Source: Yersinia artesiana
Lineage (GTDB): Bacteria; Pseudomonadota; Gammaproteobacteria; Enterobacterales; Enterobacteriaceae
Direction of reading: 5' to 3'
Assembly: GCF_902726545.1 (NCBI RefSeq)
Contig: NZ_CACVAD010000014.1
Location: 34,696 to 98,695 of the forward strand
DNA length: 64,000 nt
Below, in pieces: positions 56,093 through 64,000 of the stretch (the stretch's first letter is position 1; the number at the start of each line of letters is the position of its first letter). The notes beneath the pieces were generated by a model. The model ran no database searches. It had not been told where the DNA came from and worked only from the letters and a program-made list of their open reading frames with translations. The translations under genes were made by a program, and so were the position numbers.

Positions 56093-57238
56093 TTAGCCGT
56101 TCAGCGCTTGGGCTAAGTCTGTAATCAAGTCTTCGGTATCTTCAATCCCCACGGATAAACGCAATAGTTGTGGAGTAATGCCATGTTTTAAGCGCGTTTC
56201 CAGTGGGATTGAGGCATGAGTCATGCTGTAGGGCTGGCTGATTAAGCTTTCAACCCCACCGAGGCTTTCGGCCAGCGTAAACAAATGTGAGCGTTTAATA
56301 ACAGCGCGGGCGAACTCATCATCGCCTTTCAATCGCACTGAAATCATGCCGCCAAAACCGGCCATCTGTTTGGCTGCCAGCGCGTGTTGCGGGTGGCTTT
56401 TTAGCCCCGGATAATAGACATTTTCCACTTGCGGCTGCTGTTCAAGCCATTCGGCAATGCGCTGGGCGCTATCATTATGCCGCGCCATACGCAGAGCCAA
56501 AGTTCGTAAACCGCGCAATGTCAGGAAGCTACTGAACGGGTCTAAAATCCCGCCGACTGCATTGTGTAAAAAGCCTAATTGTTCGGCCAGTTCGGGGTGA
56601 TTGCCGACCGCCGCGACACCCGCGACGACATCTGAGTGACCATTCAGGTATTTGGTGGCTGAATGCACCACAATATCAAATCCTAAATCCAGTGGGCGCT
56701 GAATATAAGGAGAGGCAAAGGTGTTGTCTGCCACACTAATTAATTGATGTTTCTTGGCAATCGCAGCAATCGCCGCCAGATCCGCCAATTTTAACAATGG
56801 GTTAGTGGGTGTCTCCACCCAGATCATTTTGGTGTCAGGTAAAATGGCCTGTTCCAAGGCAGCGGTATCCGCAGGTGAGACATAAGTGACGCGCAAACCG
56901 GCAGTGCGACTGCGTACTTTCTCCAGCAGACGGTAGGTTCCGCCGTATAAATCATCCACAGCAATGATATGGCTACCTTGATCCAGCAGTTCCAGAACGG
57001 TTGAACAGGCGGCTAAGCCAGAAGCAAAAGCATAACCACGAATGCCGCCTTCCAATTCTGCAATCGCTTTTTCCAGCGCGGTGCGTGTCGGGTTACCACT
57101 GCGGGAATATTCATACCCGGTGTGTTCGCCGGGGGCCGGTTGTGCGAAAGTGGATGTCGCGTAAATTGCGGGCATCACTGCACCGGTGCTGTCTGGGGTA
57201 TAACCGGCATGGACGGTTAGGGTATCGAACTTTGCCAT
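56093..57238 (-). CDS. Cystathionine gamma-lyase (Cys/Met metabolism PLP enzyme)
   Basis: This is a 381-residue gamma-family PLP enzyme. The PLP lysine is K196 (VVHSATKYLNGHSDV). Other family motifs are YEYSRSGNPTR, FASGLAACS and VETPTNPLLK. In context it should convert cystathionine to cysteine, 2-oxobutyrate and ammonia, completing reverse transsulfuration. Cystathionine gamma-synthase (MetB) is closely related and cannot be excluded by motif alone; the adjacent beta-synthase favours lyase. It starts 25 bp after that gene. Confidence 0.85.
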   Translation of the reverse strand: MAKFDTLTVHAGYTPDSTGAVMPAIYATSTFAQPAPGEHTGYEYSRSGNPTRTALEKAIAELEGGIRGYAFASGLAACSTVLELLDQGSHIIAVDDLYGGTYRLLEKVRSRTAGLRVTYVSPADTAALEQAILPDTKMIWVETPTNPLLKLADLAAIAAIAKKHQLISVADNTFASPYIQRPLDLGFDIVVHSATKYLNGHSDVVAGVAAVGNHPELAEQLGFLHNAVGGILDPFSSFLTLRGLRTLALRMARHNDSAQRIAEWLEQQPQVENVYYPGLKSHPQHALAAKQMAGFGGMISVRLKGDDEFARAVIKRSHLFTLAESLGGVESLISQPYSMTHASIPLETRLKHGITPQLLRLSVGIEDTEDLITDLAQALNG

Positions 57239-57263
57239 GATAAAAATCCTTAATAAGAGAAGA

Positions 57264-58631
57264 TTAAGCCAGCTTTTGACGCCAGGTATTCAAAACATCG
57301 GTACGGGTAATCAGGCCGAGGAATCGCTCGCCATCCAGCACCACCGCCACATGACCATCATTAAAGGTCGCCAGTAAAGAGCGGTAATCGGCCTCTTTTT
57401 GTAAGGTCTTGACCTGACGAGTCATCGCGCTGCTGACAGGCTGTTTGAAATGAGAAGCATCGGCTTGCACCGCGTTCAGCAAGTCCCATTCGTCGATTAA
57501 TCCAACCACCTTTTCGCCGTCTAATACCGGTAATTGGGAGATGTCGTACAGGCGCATGCGGGCATGAGCGACGGCTAAGGTATCTGCTGGCGAGACAGAA
57601 ATAGTCGCACCATCCTCATGGCTATAAGTGATGTAATCACGCAAATCGCCCAGTTGAGGTTTGCTCAGTAGCCCCTGTTCCAGTAACCAGTAGTCATTGA
57701 ACATTTTGGACAGATATTTATTGCCGCTGTCGCAGACAAAGGTCACTACTCGCTTGGTGGTAGTTTGTTCACGGCAATAGCGCAATGCGGCGGCCAGCAA
57801 GGTGCCGGTTGAGGAACCAGCCAATACACCTTCTTCGCGTAACAGGGTGCGCGCGGTGCTGAAAGCTTCAGCATCATCAATGCTGTAGGATTTTTTCACT
57901 TGCGAGAAGTTACTCAGCGGCGGGATAAAGTCCTCGCCAATCCCTTCTACCAGCCAACTACCTGCATCACCAATGCGGTCACTATCAACGAAATCCGCCA
58001 AAATGGAACCCGCTGGATCAGCCAGCACAAATTCAGTTGTTGGTGAAACGTCGGAGAAATAGTCACTCAGCCCACTCAGAGTGCCGCTGGAACCCACACC
58101 CACTACGATGGCATCGATTTGTTCGCCCATCTGCTGCCACAGTTCCGGGCCGGTTGAGGTGCGATGAGCAGCAGGGTTGGCCGGATTATTGAACTGATCA
58201 ATATAGAAAGAACCCGGTGTTTCCTGTGCTAACCGCAGAGCATAGTCCTGATAATAAGCCGGATGGCCTTTACCCACATCAGAGCGGGTTAGCAGCACGT
58301 GCGCGCCCAATGCGCGCAGATGGAAAATCTTCTCCTGGCTCATTTTATCCGGTACCACCAGTATCAGCTTATAGCCTTTGAGTGCGGCAACCAGCGCCAA
58401 CCCAAGGCCGGTATTCCCTGCGGTGGCTTCAATAATAGTGCCGCCGGGTTGCAGCAGACCGTCACTTTCTGCCTGTTCAATCATGGAGAGTGCAACACGG
58501 TCTTTAATCGAACCCCCAGGGTTTTGGTTTTCCAATTTCACAAATAATTGGCACGGGCCGGTATCAAAGCGGGTCAGTTCCAATAGGGGGGTGTGGCCGA
58601 TAAGATCAAGCACCGAGCGTGGGATAGCCAT
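57264..58631 (-). CDS. Cystathionine beta-synthase with C-terminal CBS domains
   Basis: This is a 455-residue protein. The fold-type II PLP domain (1 to about 320) has IGHTPLLELTRF, the PLP lysine K43 (NPGGSIKDRVALSM) and EATAGNTGLGLA. A tandem CBS-domain (Bateman) module follows (about 335-455, with VSPADTLAVAHARM and QLPVLDGEKVVGLI). The full two-part layout matches eukaryotic-type CBS, which joins serine and homocysteine into cystathionine. E. coli lacks this route. It is first in a two-gene operon with the gamma-lyase. Confidence 0.9.
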   Translation of the reverse strand: MAIPRSVLDLIGHTPLLELTRFDTGPCQLFVKLENQNPGGSIKDRVALSMIEQAESDGLLQPGGTIIEATAGNTGLGLALVAALKGYKLILVVPDKMSQEKIFHLRALGAHVLLTRSDVGKGHPAYYQDYALRLAQETPGSFYIDQFNNPANPAAHRTSTGPELWQQMGEQIDAIVVGVGSSGTLSGLSDYFSDVSPTTEFVLADPAGSILADFVDSDRIGDAGSWLVEGIGEDFIPPLSNFSQVKKSYSIDDAEAFSTARTLLREEGVLAGSSTGTLLAAALRYCREQTTTKRVVTFVCDSGNKYLSKMFNDYWLLEQGLLSKPQLGDLRDYITYSHEDGATISVSPADTLAVAHARMRLYDISQLPVLDGEKVVGLIDEWDLLNAVQADASHFKQPVSSAMTRQVKTLQKEADYRSLLATFNDGHVAVVLDGERFLGLITRTDVLNTWRQKLA

Positions 58632-59047
58632 TATTGACTCCAGTAAAAATTGAGTTAACTGAATGAGTTCGGTTAACTATCTACAACTGGATAGTAGCGC
58701 CAGCGGCTTAGGCACTAAAAAGAACAAATAACCCACACTTATTCCTTTTAGTAATATATTTGTGGTTTTTTAGACGTTTAGGTGCTTAGGTGTAAGGACG
58801 TTCAGACAGGCAGATGGTTAGCCGTATAGCCATCAATGCGGTGTGAAAACCGTCTCTTTACAAAACAAAATGTAAAACTATGCCCAATTGGTGCGGCAAT
58901 GGGATAAATTTAGAAAGGTACTAATTTGTGGCTAAGCTAATATTTCAGTACCAGTGAAAAAACGTTACTTTTTCGCTAATTGGACAGTGGTTTTTTCTGG
59001 GAATACCACTTATTTCCGATTATTTGCAAGGATACTCTGGCGACCTC
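58632..59047. other. Divergent control region of the CBS gene and dacC
   Basis: About 416 bp without a gene. It should hold both promoters. I saw no ERIC and no recognisable MetJ or CysB site. Confidence 0.5.
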
Positions 59048-60241
59048 ATGATGAAATTTATTTCCCCGTTTAAGCTAAAAAAGCTGACTTTCAGTGCTGG
59101 TTTATTGCTCTTGGCACTGCCTTATGCCCACGCGGCTGATTCTCCTGCGGCTCCTGCGATAGACGCCAAAGCCTATGTATTGATGGATTACAACAGTGGA
59201 AAAGTGCTGGCAGAAGGGAACAGTGACCAACGCCTTGACCCGGCCAGCCTGACAAAAATCATGTCCAGCTATGTGATTGGGCAGGCAATTAAAGCCGGTA
59301 AAGTGCATCCGGATGATTTAGTGACCGTGGGTAAAGATGCCTGGGCCACCGGTAACCCGGCACTGCGCGGCTCCTCATTGATGTTTTTGAAACCGGGCGA
59401 TCAAGTGAAATTGTCCGACTTGAATAAAGGCATCGTGATCCAGTCTGGCAATGATGCCAGCATCGCGTTGGCGGATTATATTGCTGGCAGTCAGGACAGT
59501 TTTGTTGGCTTGATGAATAATTATGCCAAAGCGCTCGGCCTTAATAACACTAACTTCATGACGGTACATGGCCTTGACGCTCCAGGGCAGTACAGTACCG
59601 CGCGTGATATGGCCGTATTGGGGCAGGCGCTGATCCGTGATGTTCCAGATGAATATGCGTTGCATAAAGAGAAAGAATTTACCTTTAATAAAATCCGCCA
59701 GATTAACCGTAACCGATTGTTATGGAGCACTAATCTCAATGTGGATGGCATGAAAACCGGCTTTACCGCTGGCGCGGGGCATAATCTGGTGGCTTCTGCT
59801 ACCGACGGGCCGATGCGTTTGATCTCTGTTGTGCTAGGCGCACCCAGTGACAGAGTTCGTTTCAGTGAAAGTGAGAAGCTGCTGACTTGGGGGTTCCGAT
59901 TCTATGAAACGGTGGTGCCGATTAAGGCCACCAAGCCTTTTGTGACACAAAAAGTGTGGTTTGGTGATACAGGGCAAGCTGAACTGGGTGTGGCAGAGGA
60001 TGCTGCTATTACTATCCCGAAAGGGCAAATGAAGAATTTGAAAGCCAGTTATAAGTTAAATGAGACTGAGTTACGTGCTCCGCTGGCGAAGCATCAGGTG
60101 GTCGGGACTATTGATTTTCAACTGAATGGACAAACTATTGATCAGCGGCCATTAGTGGTATTAAACGAAGTCAAAGAAGGCGGGTTCTTCAGCCGCATCT
60201 GGGACTTTTTAATGATGAAAATCAGCCAGTTATTTAGCTAA
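59048..60241 (+). CDS. dacC: D-alanyl-D-alanine carboxypeptidase DacC (PBP6)
   Basis: This is a 397-residue penicillin-binding protein 5/6 family enzyme. A signal peptide of about 29 residues ends AHA. The active-site motifs are SLTK (S67-K70), SGN (133-135) and KTG (236-238). A C-terminal beta domain and an amphipathic membrane-anchoring tail ([17 protein letters not shown]) follow. It trims the terminal D-Ala from pentapeptides. The tail resembles DacC more than DacA. ATG at 59048 or 59051; the earlier TTG at 59024 is unlikely. Confidence 0.9.
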   Translation: MMKFISPFKLKKLTFSAGLLLLALPYAHAADSPAAPAIDAKAYVLMDYNSGKVLAEGNSDQRLDPASLTKIMSSYVIGQAIKAGKVHPDDLVTVGKDAWATGNPALRGSSLMFLKPGDQVKLSDLNKGIVIQSGNDASIALADYIAGSQDSFVGLMNNYAKALGLNNTNFMTVHGLDAPGQYSTARDMAVLGQALIRDVPDEYALHKEKEFTFNKIRQINRNRLLWSTNLNVDGMKTGFTAGAGHNLVASATDGPMRLISVVLGAPSDRVRFSESEKLLTWGFRFYETVVPIKATKPFVTQKVWFGDTGQAELGVAEDAAITIPKGQMKNLKASYKLNETELRAPLAKHQVVGTIDFQLNGQTIDQRPLVVLNEVKEGGFFSRIWDFLMMKISQLFS

Positions 60242-60289
60242 TCTAAGGGGGCACGCAGTAGCTATTCAGATGGTTAACAAAGTCAAATG

Positions 60290-60360
60290 AAGGGGAAACG
60301 TGCCGCTGGGGTCGTAACGGCGTGAGCCGTCGGAGTGCCCCGAGGTGCGGTCAACCCTTC
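60290..60360. repeat. Palindromic repeat, copy 2 (pair with 26501-26578)
   Basis: The core ACGGC-GTGA-GCCGT (60317-60330) is flanked by CGTGCCGCTGGGGTCG and CGGAGTGCCCCGAGGTGCGG arms. It is nearly identical to copy 1 in reverse orientation. It too lies between convergent genes (dacC and sdaB). Confidence 0.8.
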
Positions 60361-60399
60361 ACTCACTAAGTTATAAATAGCGCTTTGCCATTGATCTCA

Positions 60400-60425
60400 A
60401 AAGGGCTACTTCACCGTAGCCCTTT
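60400..60425. terminator. Terminator between dacC and sdaB
   Basis: A perfect 10-bp stem AAAGGGCTAC / GTAGCCCTTT with loop TTCACC, A- and T-flanked, lies 24 bp beyond the sdaB stop. Confidence 0.85.
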
Positions 60426-60448
60426 GATCATCTGATTACTGAGAAAAC

Positions 60449-61816
60449 TCAGTTACAGGCAACAATCTTGATTGCCAGACCACCACGGGAGGTTTCGCGA
60501 TATTTTGAGTTCATATCTTTGCCGGTTTCGTACATCGTTTCGATGACTTTATCCAGACAGACACTTGGCTCGCTGGTACGACGCAATGCCATACGCGCCG
60601 AGTTGACCGCTTGCACCGCAGAAATGGCGTTACGCTCAATGCATGGCACCTGAACCTGGCCGGCTACCGGATCACAAGTCAGCCCCAGATTATGCTCCAT
60701 GGCGATTTCAGCCGCGATACAAACCTGAGCAGGGCTACCGCCCATCAACTCCGCCAGACCGGCTGCGGCCATTGAACAAGCTACACCTACTTCCCCCTGG
60801 CAACCCACTTCAGCACCGGAAATAGATGCGTTCATTTTATACAGCGCACCAATAACACCTGCCACGAGGAAATAGCGACTATAGGAGTTCTCATTTACTG
60901 GGCGAATGAATTTGTCATAGTAAGCCAGTACCGCCGGGATGATACCGCAAGCCCCGTTGGTTGGTGCCGTGACCACGCGGCCACCCGCAGCGTTTTCTTC
61001 ATTGACGGCCAGGGCATACATATTGATCCAATCGACAACCATCATCGGATCTGCATTATGCTTATCGGTAGTCACCAGCATACGGCGCAATGCAGCAGCG
61101 CGACGCGGAACTTTCATCGGGCCGGGCAACAAGCCTTCGGTATTAATGCCGCGCTCAATGCCAGAACGCATCACATCCCAAATCGCCGCAAAGTGGGCAT
61201 TTATCTCGGCTTTACTGTGCAAAGCCAACTCATTTTGCATCACTAAACCCGATAAAGACAAACCGGTATCTTTACAGTGCTTTTGTAAGTCACGCGCAGA
61301 ATTGAACGGATAGGGCACTGAAACCGCATGGCTATCCTGTTGATTAAACTGAGCTTCATCGACAATAAATCCGCCGCCGATGGAGTAATAAGTTTTGCTG
61401 AAAATACATTCATCACCCGCATGTGCGCTGATGGACATGCCATTTTCATGCAGCGGCAAGTTGGTTTCATGGAAATTCATCCCACCCTTTGCCAGAAAAT
61501 CGACTTCATGGCTACCATTCGCCAGCAGCAAACGTTCCCGTGCGGCTACGTCATGGATAAAACCGGGGATAGCATCAATATCGACAGTATCAGGCAAATT
61601 CCCCGCCAGCCCCATAATGATGGCGATATCGGTATGGTGGCCTTTGCCGGTTAGAGACAAAGAACCGTAAACATCAACAGTGACTCGGGTGATGGCAGAA
61701 AGATGCCCCAGTGCGATTAAATCATCGGTAAACAGCTTGCCAGCCTTCATCGGGCCGACGGTGTGAGAGCTGGAAGGACCAATACCAATCTTGAAAATGT
61801 CAAAAACGCTGACCAT
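60449..61816 (-). CDS. sdaB: L-serine ammonia-lyase SdaB (Fe-S type)
   Basis: This is a 455-residue, single-chain iron-sulfur serine deaminase. The N-terminal beta domain is VSVFDIFKIGIGPSSSHTVGPMKAG; the C-terminal alpha domain has cysteines in GCQGEVGVACSMAAAG, LGLTCDPV and VPCIERNAIS that hold the 4Fe-4S cluster. It converts serine to pyruvate and ammonia. GAAGGAGG 8 nt upstream selects 61816 over the ATG at 61834. The length and the upstream sdaC gene indicate SdaB rather than SdaA. Confidence 0.93.
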   Translation of the reverse strand: MVSVFDIFKIGIGPSSSHTVGPMKAGKLFTDDLIALGHLSAITRVTVDVYGSLSLTGKGHHTDIAIIMGLAGNLPDTVDIDAIPGFIHDVAARERLLLANGSHEVDFLAKGGMNFHETNLPLHENGMSISAHAGDECIFSKTYYSIGGGFIVDEAQFNQQDSHAVSVPYPFNSARDLQKHCKDTGLSLSGLVMQNELALHSKAEINAHFAAIWDVMRSGIERGINTEGLLPGPMKVPRRAAALRRMLVTTDKHNADPMMVVDWINMYALAVNEENAAGGRVVTAPTNGACGIIPAVLAYYDKFIRPVNENSYSRYFLVAGVIGALYKMNASISGAEVGCQGEVGVACSMAAAGLAELMGGSPAQVCIAAEIAMEHNLGLTCDPVAGQVQVPCIERNAISAVQAVNSARMALRRTSEPSVCLDKVIETMYETGKDMNSKYRETSRGGLAIKIVACN

Positions 61817-61861
61817 ATTATTCGCCTCCTTCATGTAAAGGCGTTAATTATTAAAATGCTC

Positions 61862-61928
61862 ACACCCGTCATACTTCAGTTGCATGTGCGTTAGCTGCTT
61901 TCCTGCAACTCGAATTATTTAGGGTATA
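61862..61928. repeat. Short (internally deleted) ERIC in the sdaC-sdaB spacer
   Basis: About 67 bp joins the two ERIC ends directly: CACCCGTCATACTTCAGTTGCATGTGCGTTAGCTGC, then TTTCCTGCAACTCGAATTATTTAGGGTATA. The central half is missing. The element can still fold into one hairpin. It lies about 45 bp upstream of the sdaB ATG. Confidence 0.8.
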
Positions 61929-61946
61929 TATTGCCGTGGGAGAAAG

Positions 61947-61971
61947 AGCCGGCGCGGACGCACCGGCTTTT
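61947..61971 (-). terminator. Hairpin downstream of sdaC, possible attenuator before sdaB
   Basis: AGCCGGCGCGGACGCACCGGCT folds with one mismatch (AGCCGG arms pair with CCGGCT). The minus-strand T-run after it is weak. It lies about 60 bp after the sdaC stop, so it may partly separate sdaC and sdaB expression. Confidence 0.6.
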
Positions 61972-62028
61972 GAAACGATTATCCGTTGATGCTAATGAGC
62001 TGGCCGTGGAGGTTAGCCAGCGTCAACA

Positions 62029-63324
62029 TCATTTACCGAACAGGCTGAACAAGATTGCTGAGATAGCAATAAGACCCATGATGACCACGAATACGTTACT
62101 GATTTTGCCGCTGTATTTACGCATCGCCGGAACTTTGTGGATGGCGTACATTGGCATCAGGAACAGTAACATCGCGATGATTGGGCCACCCAGAGTTTCG
62201 ATCATGCCCAGAATACTTGGGTTCATGGTTGCTACGATCCAGGTGGTAACCAGCATGAACAGTGCAGTAATGCGGTTCAGTTTGTCATGATTGATCTCTT
62301 TGCCTTTGCTGCGCAGAGATTTGATCATCATGCCATTGAAGCCTTCACGTGCGCCCAGATAGTGGCCCAGGAAAGATTTAGTGATAGCGATAAAGGCAAT
62401 AACCGGTGCCATGTAGGCAATCATTGGGGTATTAAAGTGGTTAGCCAGGTAAGACAGAATGGAGATATTCTGGCTTTTCGCTTCTGCCAGATCCGCAGGG
62501 GACAGGCTCAGCACGCAGCTGAAGACGAAGAACATCACGGTAACAACCATCATGATGTGCGCGAAAGCTAAAATACGCGAGCATTTTTTCTCAGCATCAA
62601 CACCATATTCTTCACGTTTTGCTACCGCAAAGGCAGAGATGATTGGGGAGTGGTTGAATGAGAACACCATCACCGGAATCACCAGCCACAGAGTCATCCA
62701 CAGACCACTACCAGTACCATTGCCATCCATGGAAACGTGTTCGAAGATAGCACCTGACCAGTTAGGGATCAGGTAAACAGCTAGCAGCATCAATACCGCA
62801 ACAAATGGGAATACCAGAATACTCATTGCTTTCACAATGGCATGTTCACCAAAACGCACGATAGTCATCAAGCCGATGATAAGGATCAGCGACAGGATAG
62901 CTCGTGGTGGAGATGGCAGATGCATCTGGTGAGTAATAAAGCTGTCTACGGTGTTGGTAATCGCCACACTGTAAACCAACAAAATTGGATAGATAGCGAA
63001 GAAGTAAAGCAGGGTAATCAGTTTACCTGCGCCTTTACCAAAATGCTCTTCAACCACTTCAGTGATATCTTCTCCCGGATTCTTACCTGACAGCACAAAA
63101 CGGCACAGGCCACGGTGTGCATAAAAGGTCATCGGGAACGCAATAATAGCCATAACGATAAGAGGCAGAAGGCCGCCGATACCCGCATTGATTGGCAGGA
63201 ACAATACACCTGCGCCGATTGCAGTACCGTACAGACCTAACATCCACATGGTGTCACTTTTACGCCATGTGCTTGATGAAATTTTTCCCGAGGAGGCAAT
63301 AGTGCCCGTTTGAGTAGTGTCCAT
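62029..63324 (-). CDS. sdaC: Serine/proton symporter SdaC
   Basis: This is a 431-residue HAAAP/STP-family permease with 11 hydrophobic segments. Landmarks are [45 protein letters not shown] and [17 protein letters not shown]. It imports serine for the deaminase encoded next, the same pairing as E. coli sdaCB. GGAGA precedes the ATG. Confidence 0.94.
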   Translation of the reverse strand: MDTTQTGTIASSGKISSSTWRKSDTMWMLGLYGTAIGAGVLFLPINAGIGGLLPLIVMAIIAFPMTFYAHRGLCRFVLSGKNPGEDITEVVEEHFGKGAGKLITLLYFFAIYPILLVYSVAITNTVDSFITHQMHLPSPPRAILSLILIIGLMTIVRFGEHAIVKAMSILVFPFVAVLMLLAVYLIPNWSGAIFEHVSMDGNGTGSGLWMTLWLVIPVMVFSFNHSPIISAFAVAKREEYGVDAEKKCSRILAFAHIMMVVTVMFFVFSCVLSLSPADLAEAKSQNISILSYLANHFNTPMIAYMAPVIAFIAITKSFLGHYLGAREGFNGMMIKSLRSKGKEINHDKLNRITALFMLVTTWIVATMNPSILGMIETLGGPIIAMLLFLMPMYAIHKVPAMRKYSGKISNVFVVIMGLIAISAILFSLFGK

Positions 63325-64000
63325 GAAAAATCTCCAATGTGAACACGTTAATTTAAAATTAAGAGCCGAAAGTTAAGTACCTGTAATGCTTATTTAGCGA
63401 CGTTATCAGGTGAAAAATTCAGTCAAAACGATTTGTTTAAAATTGGTGCCCTGGTTATTACTTTGGTGTCGTGGTTGTGATTTATACCTAAACGTTAAAG
63501 TGCAAAATTTAACCGATACTAAGAGGGTGAATTCACTTTATCGGATATTTTTGTTGTTCAGTAAAGAACAGTAGTTTTTGCTGGCGGCAAGATAGCGATT
63601 TGTAGTGAAAACTACCGTGATCATGCTCCCAAATGCTCAATAAACTCGACTTTCATGACTTGTTGCGAATTTACAACTTATTGTTATGTGAATGTTTATA
63701 ATCCATCAATAAGCACAATGAAAAATGCTCCTTTTTTACTGAGCAATAAATAAACAATTTATTTTTTATCCCTCACTCTCTCGGGGGCAATATATTTTAA
63801 CCCGGCTTGCGAATCTAGTAGAAATCGAGTTTTTCACCGATTTGTTGATGAAAATCATTAATGTAAAAAAAATGATTTTAATTAACTTATTGATATGCAT
63901 GCATTTTATATTTCCATCTCTAATAAGTAATTGTCTCTGATAATGGCGGTGATATAAGCAGTGAAATAAGGAAGTAACAATAAGATTGCTGATAAACAAG
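63325..64000. promoter_or_regulatory. Long upstream region of sdaC to the window end
   Basis: About 676 bp of AT-rich sequence with no supported gene; a 77-codon minus-strand frame at 63766-63999 has no ribosome site or family. TGTGAACACGTTAA near 63339 is a poor CRP-like half-site. The sdaC promoter must lie here; its leader may be long. Confidence 0.45.

Noticed and set aside
63766..63999. 77-codon minus-strand frame at the right edge
   Set aside because: No ribosome site, very AT-rich, no family; likely noncoding upstream DNA of sdaC.
1..64000. CRISPR array, prophage, integron or transposase genes
   Set aside because: No regularly spaced identical repeats, phage structural genes, integrase or transposase motifs were found.

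Overview
The window is chromosomal DNA of a Yersinia, most likely from the Y. enterocolitica group or a close environmental relative. Three things point there. Long stretches keep the Escherichia coli gene order: yejM-yejL-yejK-rplY-radD-rsuA-bcr-yejG-yejFEBA-pdeN-mepS-lpxT-yeiR-yeiQ-yeiP-yeiW, then fruBKA, then nfo-yeiH-yeiE-lysP. Several intergenic regions carry the 125-135 bp ERIC palindrome in its yersinial form. A fimbrial operon encodes a pilin whose signal peptide is almost that of Y. enterocolitica MyfA. The species call is inference from remembered sequences; no search was run.

Layout. 1-18.7 kb is backbone: envelope control (yejM, truncated by the window edge), nucleoid and ribosome genes, drug efflux (bcr), the Yej peptide ABC importer, a CSS/EAL phosphodiesterase, murein endopeptidase MepS, LpxT and a COG0523 GTPase. 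19-23.6 kb holds an orphan mini-pilin and a hexuronate set (uxuR, a YeiQ/UxuB-type oxidoreductase, uxuA). 23.8-31 kb has yeiP, tryptophan permease mtr with a TrpR operator, yeiW, a torC-torA TMAO respiratory pair and a NUDIX hydrolase. 31.2-35 kb is the Cra-controlled fruBKA operon. 35.3-40.7 kb is an accessory Myf/Psa-type fimbrial locus: a ToxR-like regulator and partner, pilin, FGL chaperone and usher. It sits between fruA and nfo, where E. coli K-12 has yeiI to psuK. 40.7-46.3 kb returns to backbone. 46.5-50.6 kb is a Fur-box iron uptake operon (permease, ATPase, TonB-dependent receptor) with no binding-protein gene. 50.7-52 kb has a glutathione transferase and a HAD hydrolase. 52.4-58.6 kb is a sulfur cluster: a 2-oxoglutarate/Fe(II) oxygenase with a MetNIQ-type importer, facing a cystathionine gamma-lyase/beta-synthase pair. 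59-63.3 kb carries dacC, sdaB and sdaC.

Accessory functions sit at breaks in the E. coli synteny, and ERIC or other palindromic repeats mark many gene borders. Some ERICs lie in probable 5' leaders (rsuA, mtr, nfo, sdaB), where they could act as RNA structure. The most interesting pieces are the divergent Myf-like fimbria, the oxygenase plus transsulfuration cluster, the binding-protein-less iron operon, and the ERIC lying between the mtr TrpR operator and the mtr ribosome binding site. I saw no tRNA, rRNA, CRISPR array, transposase or prophage gene.
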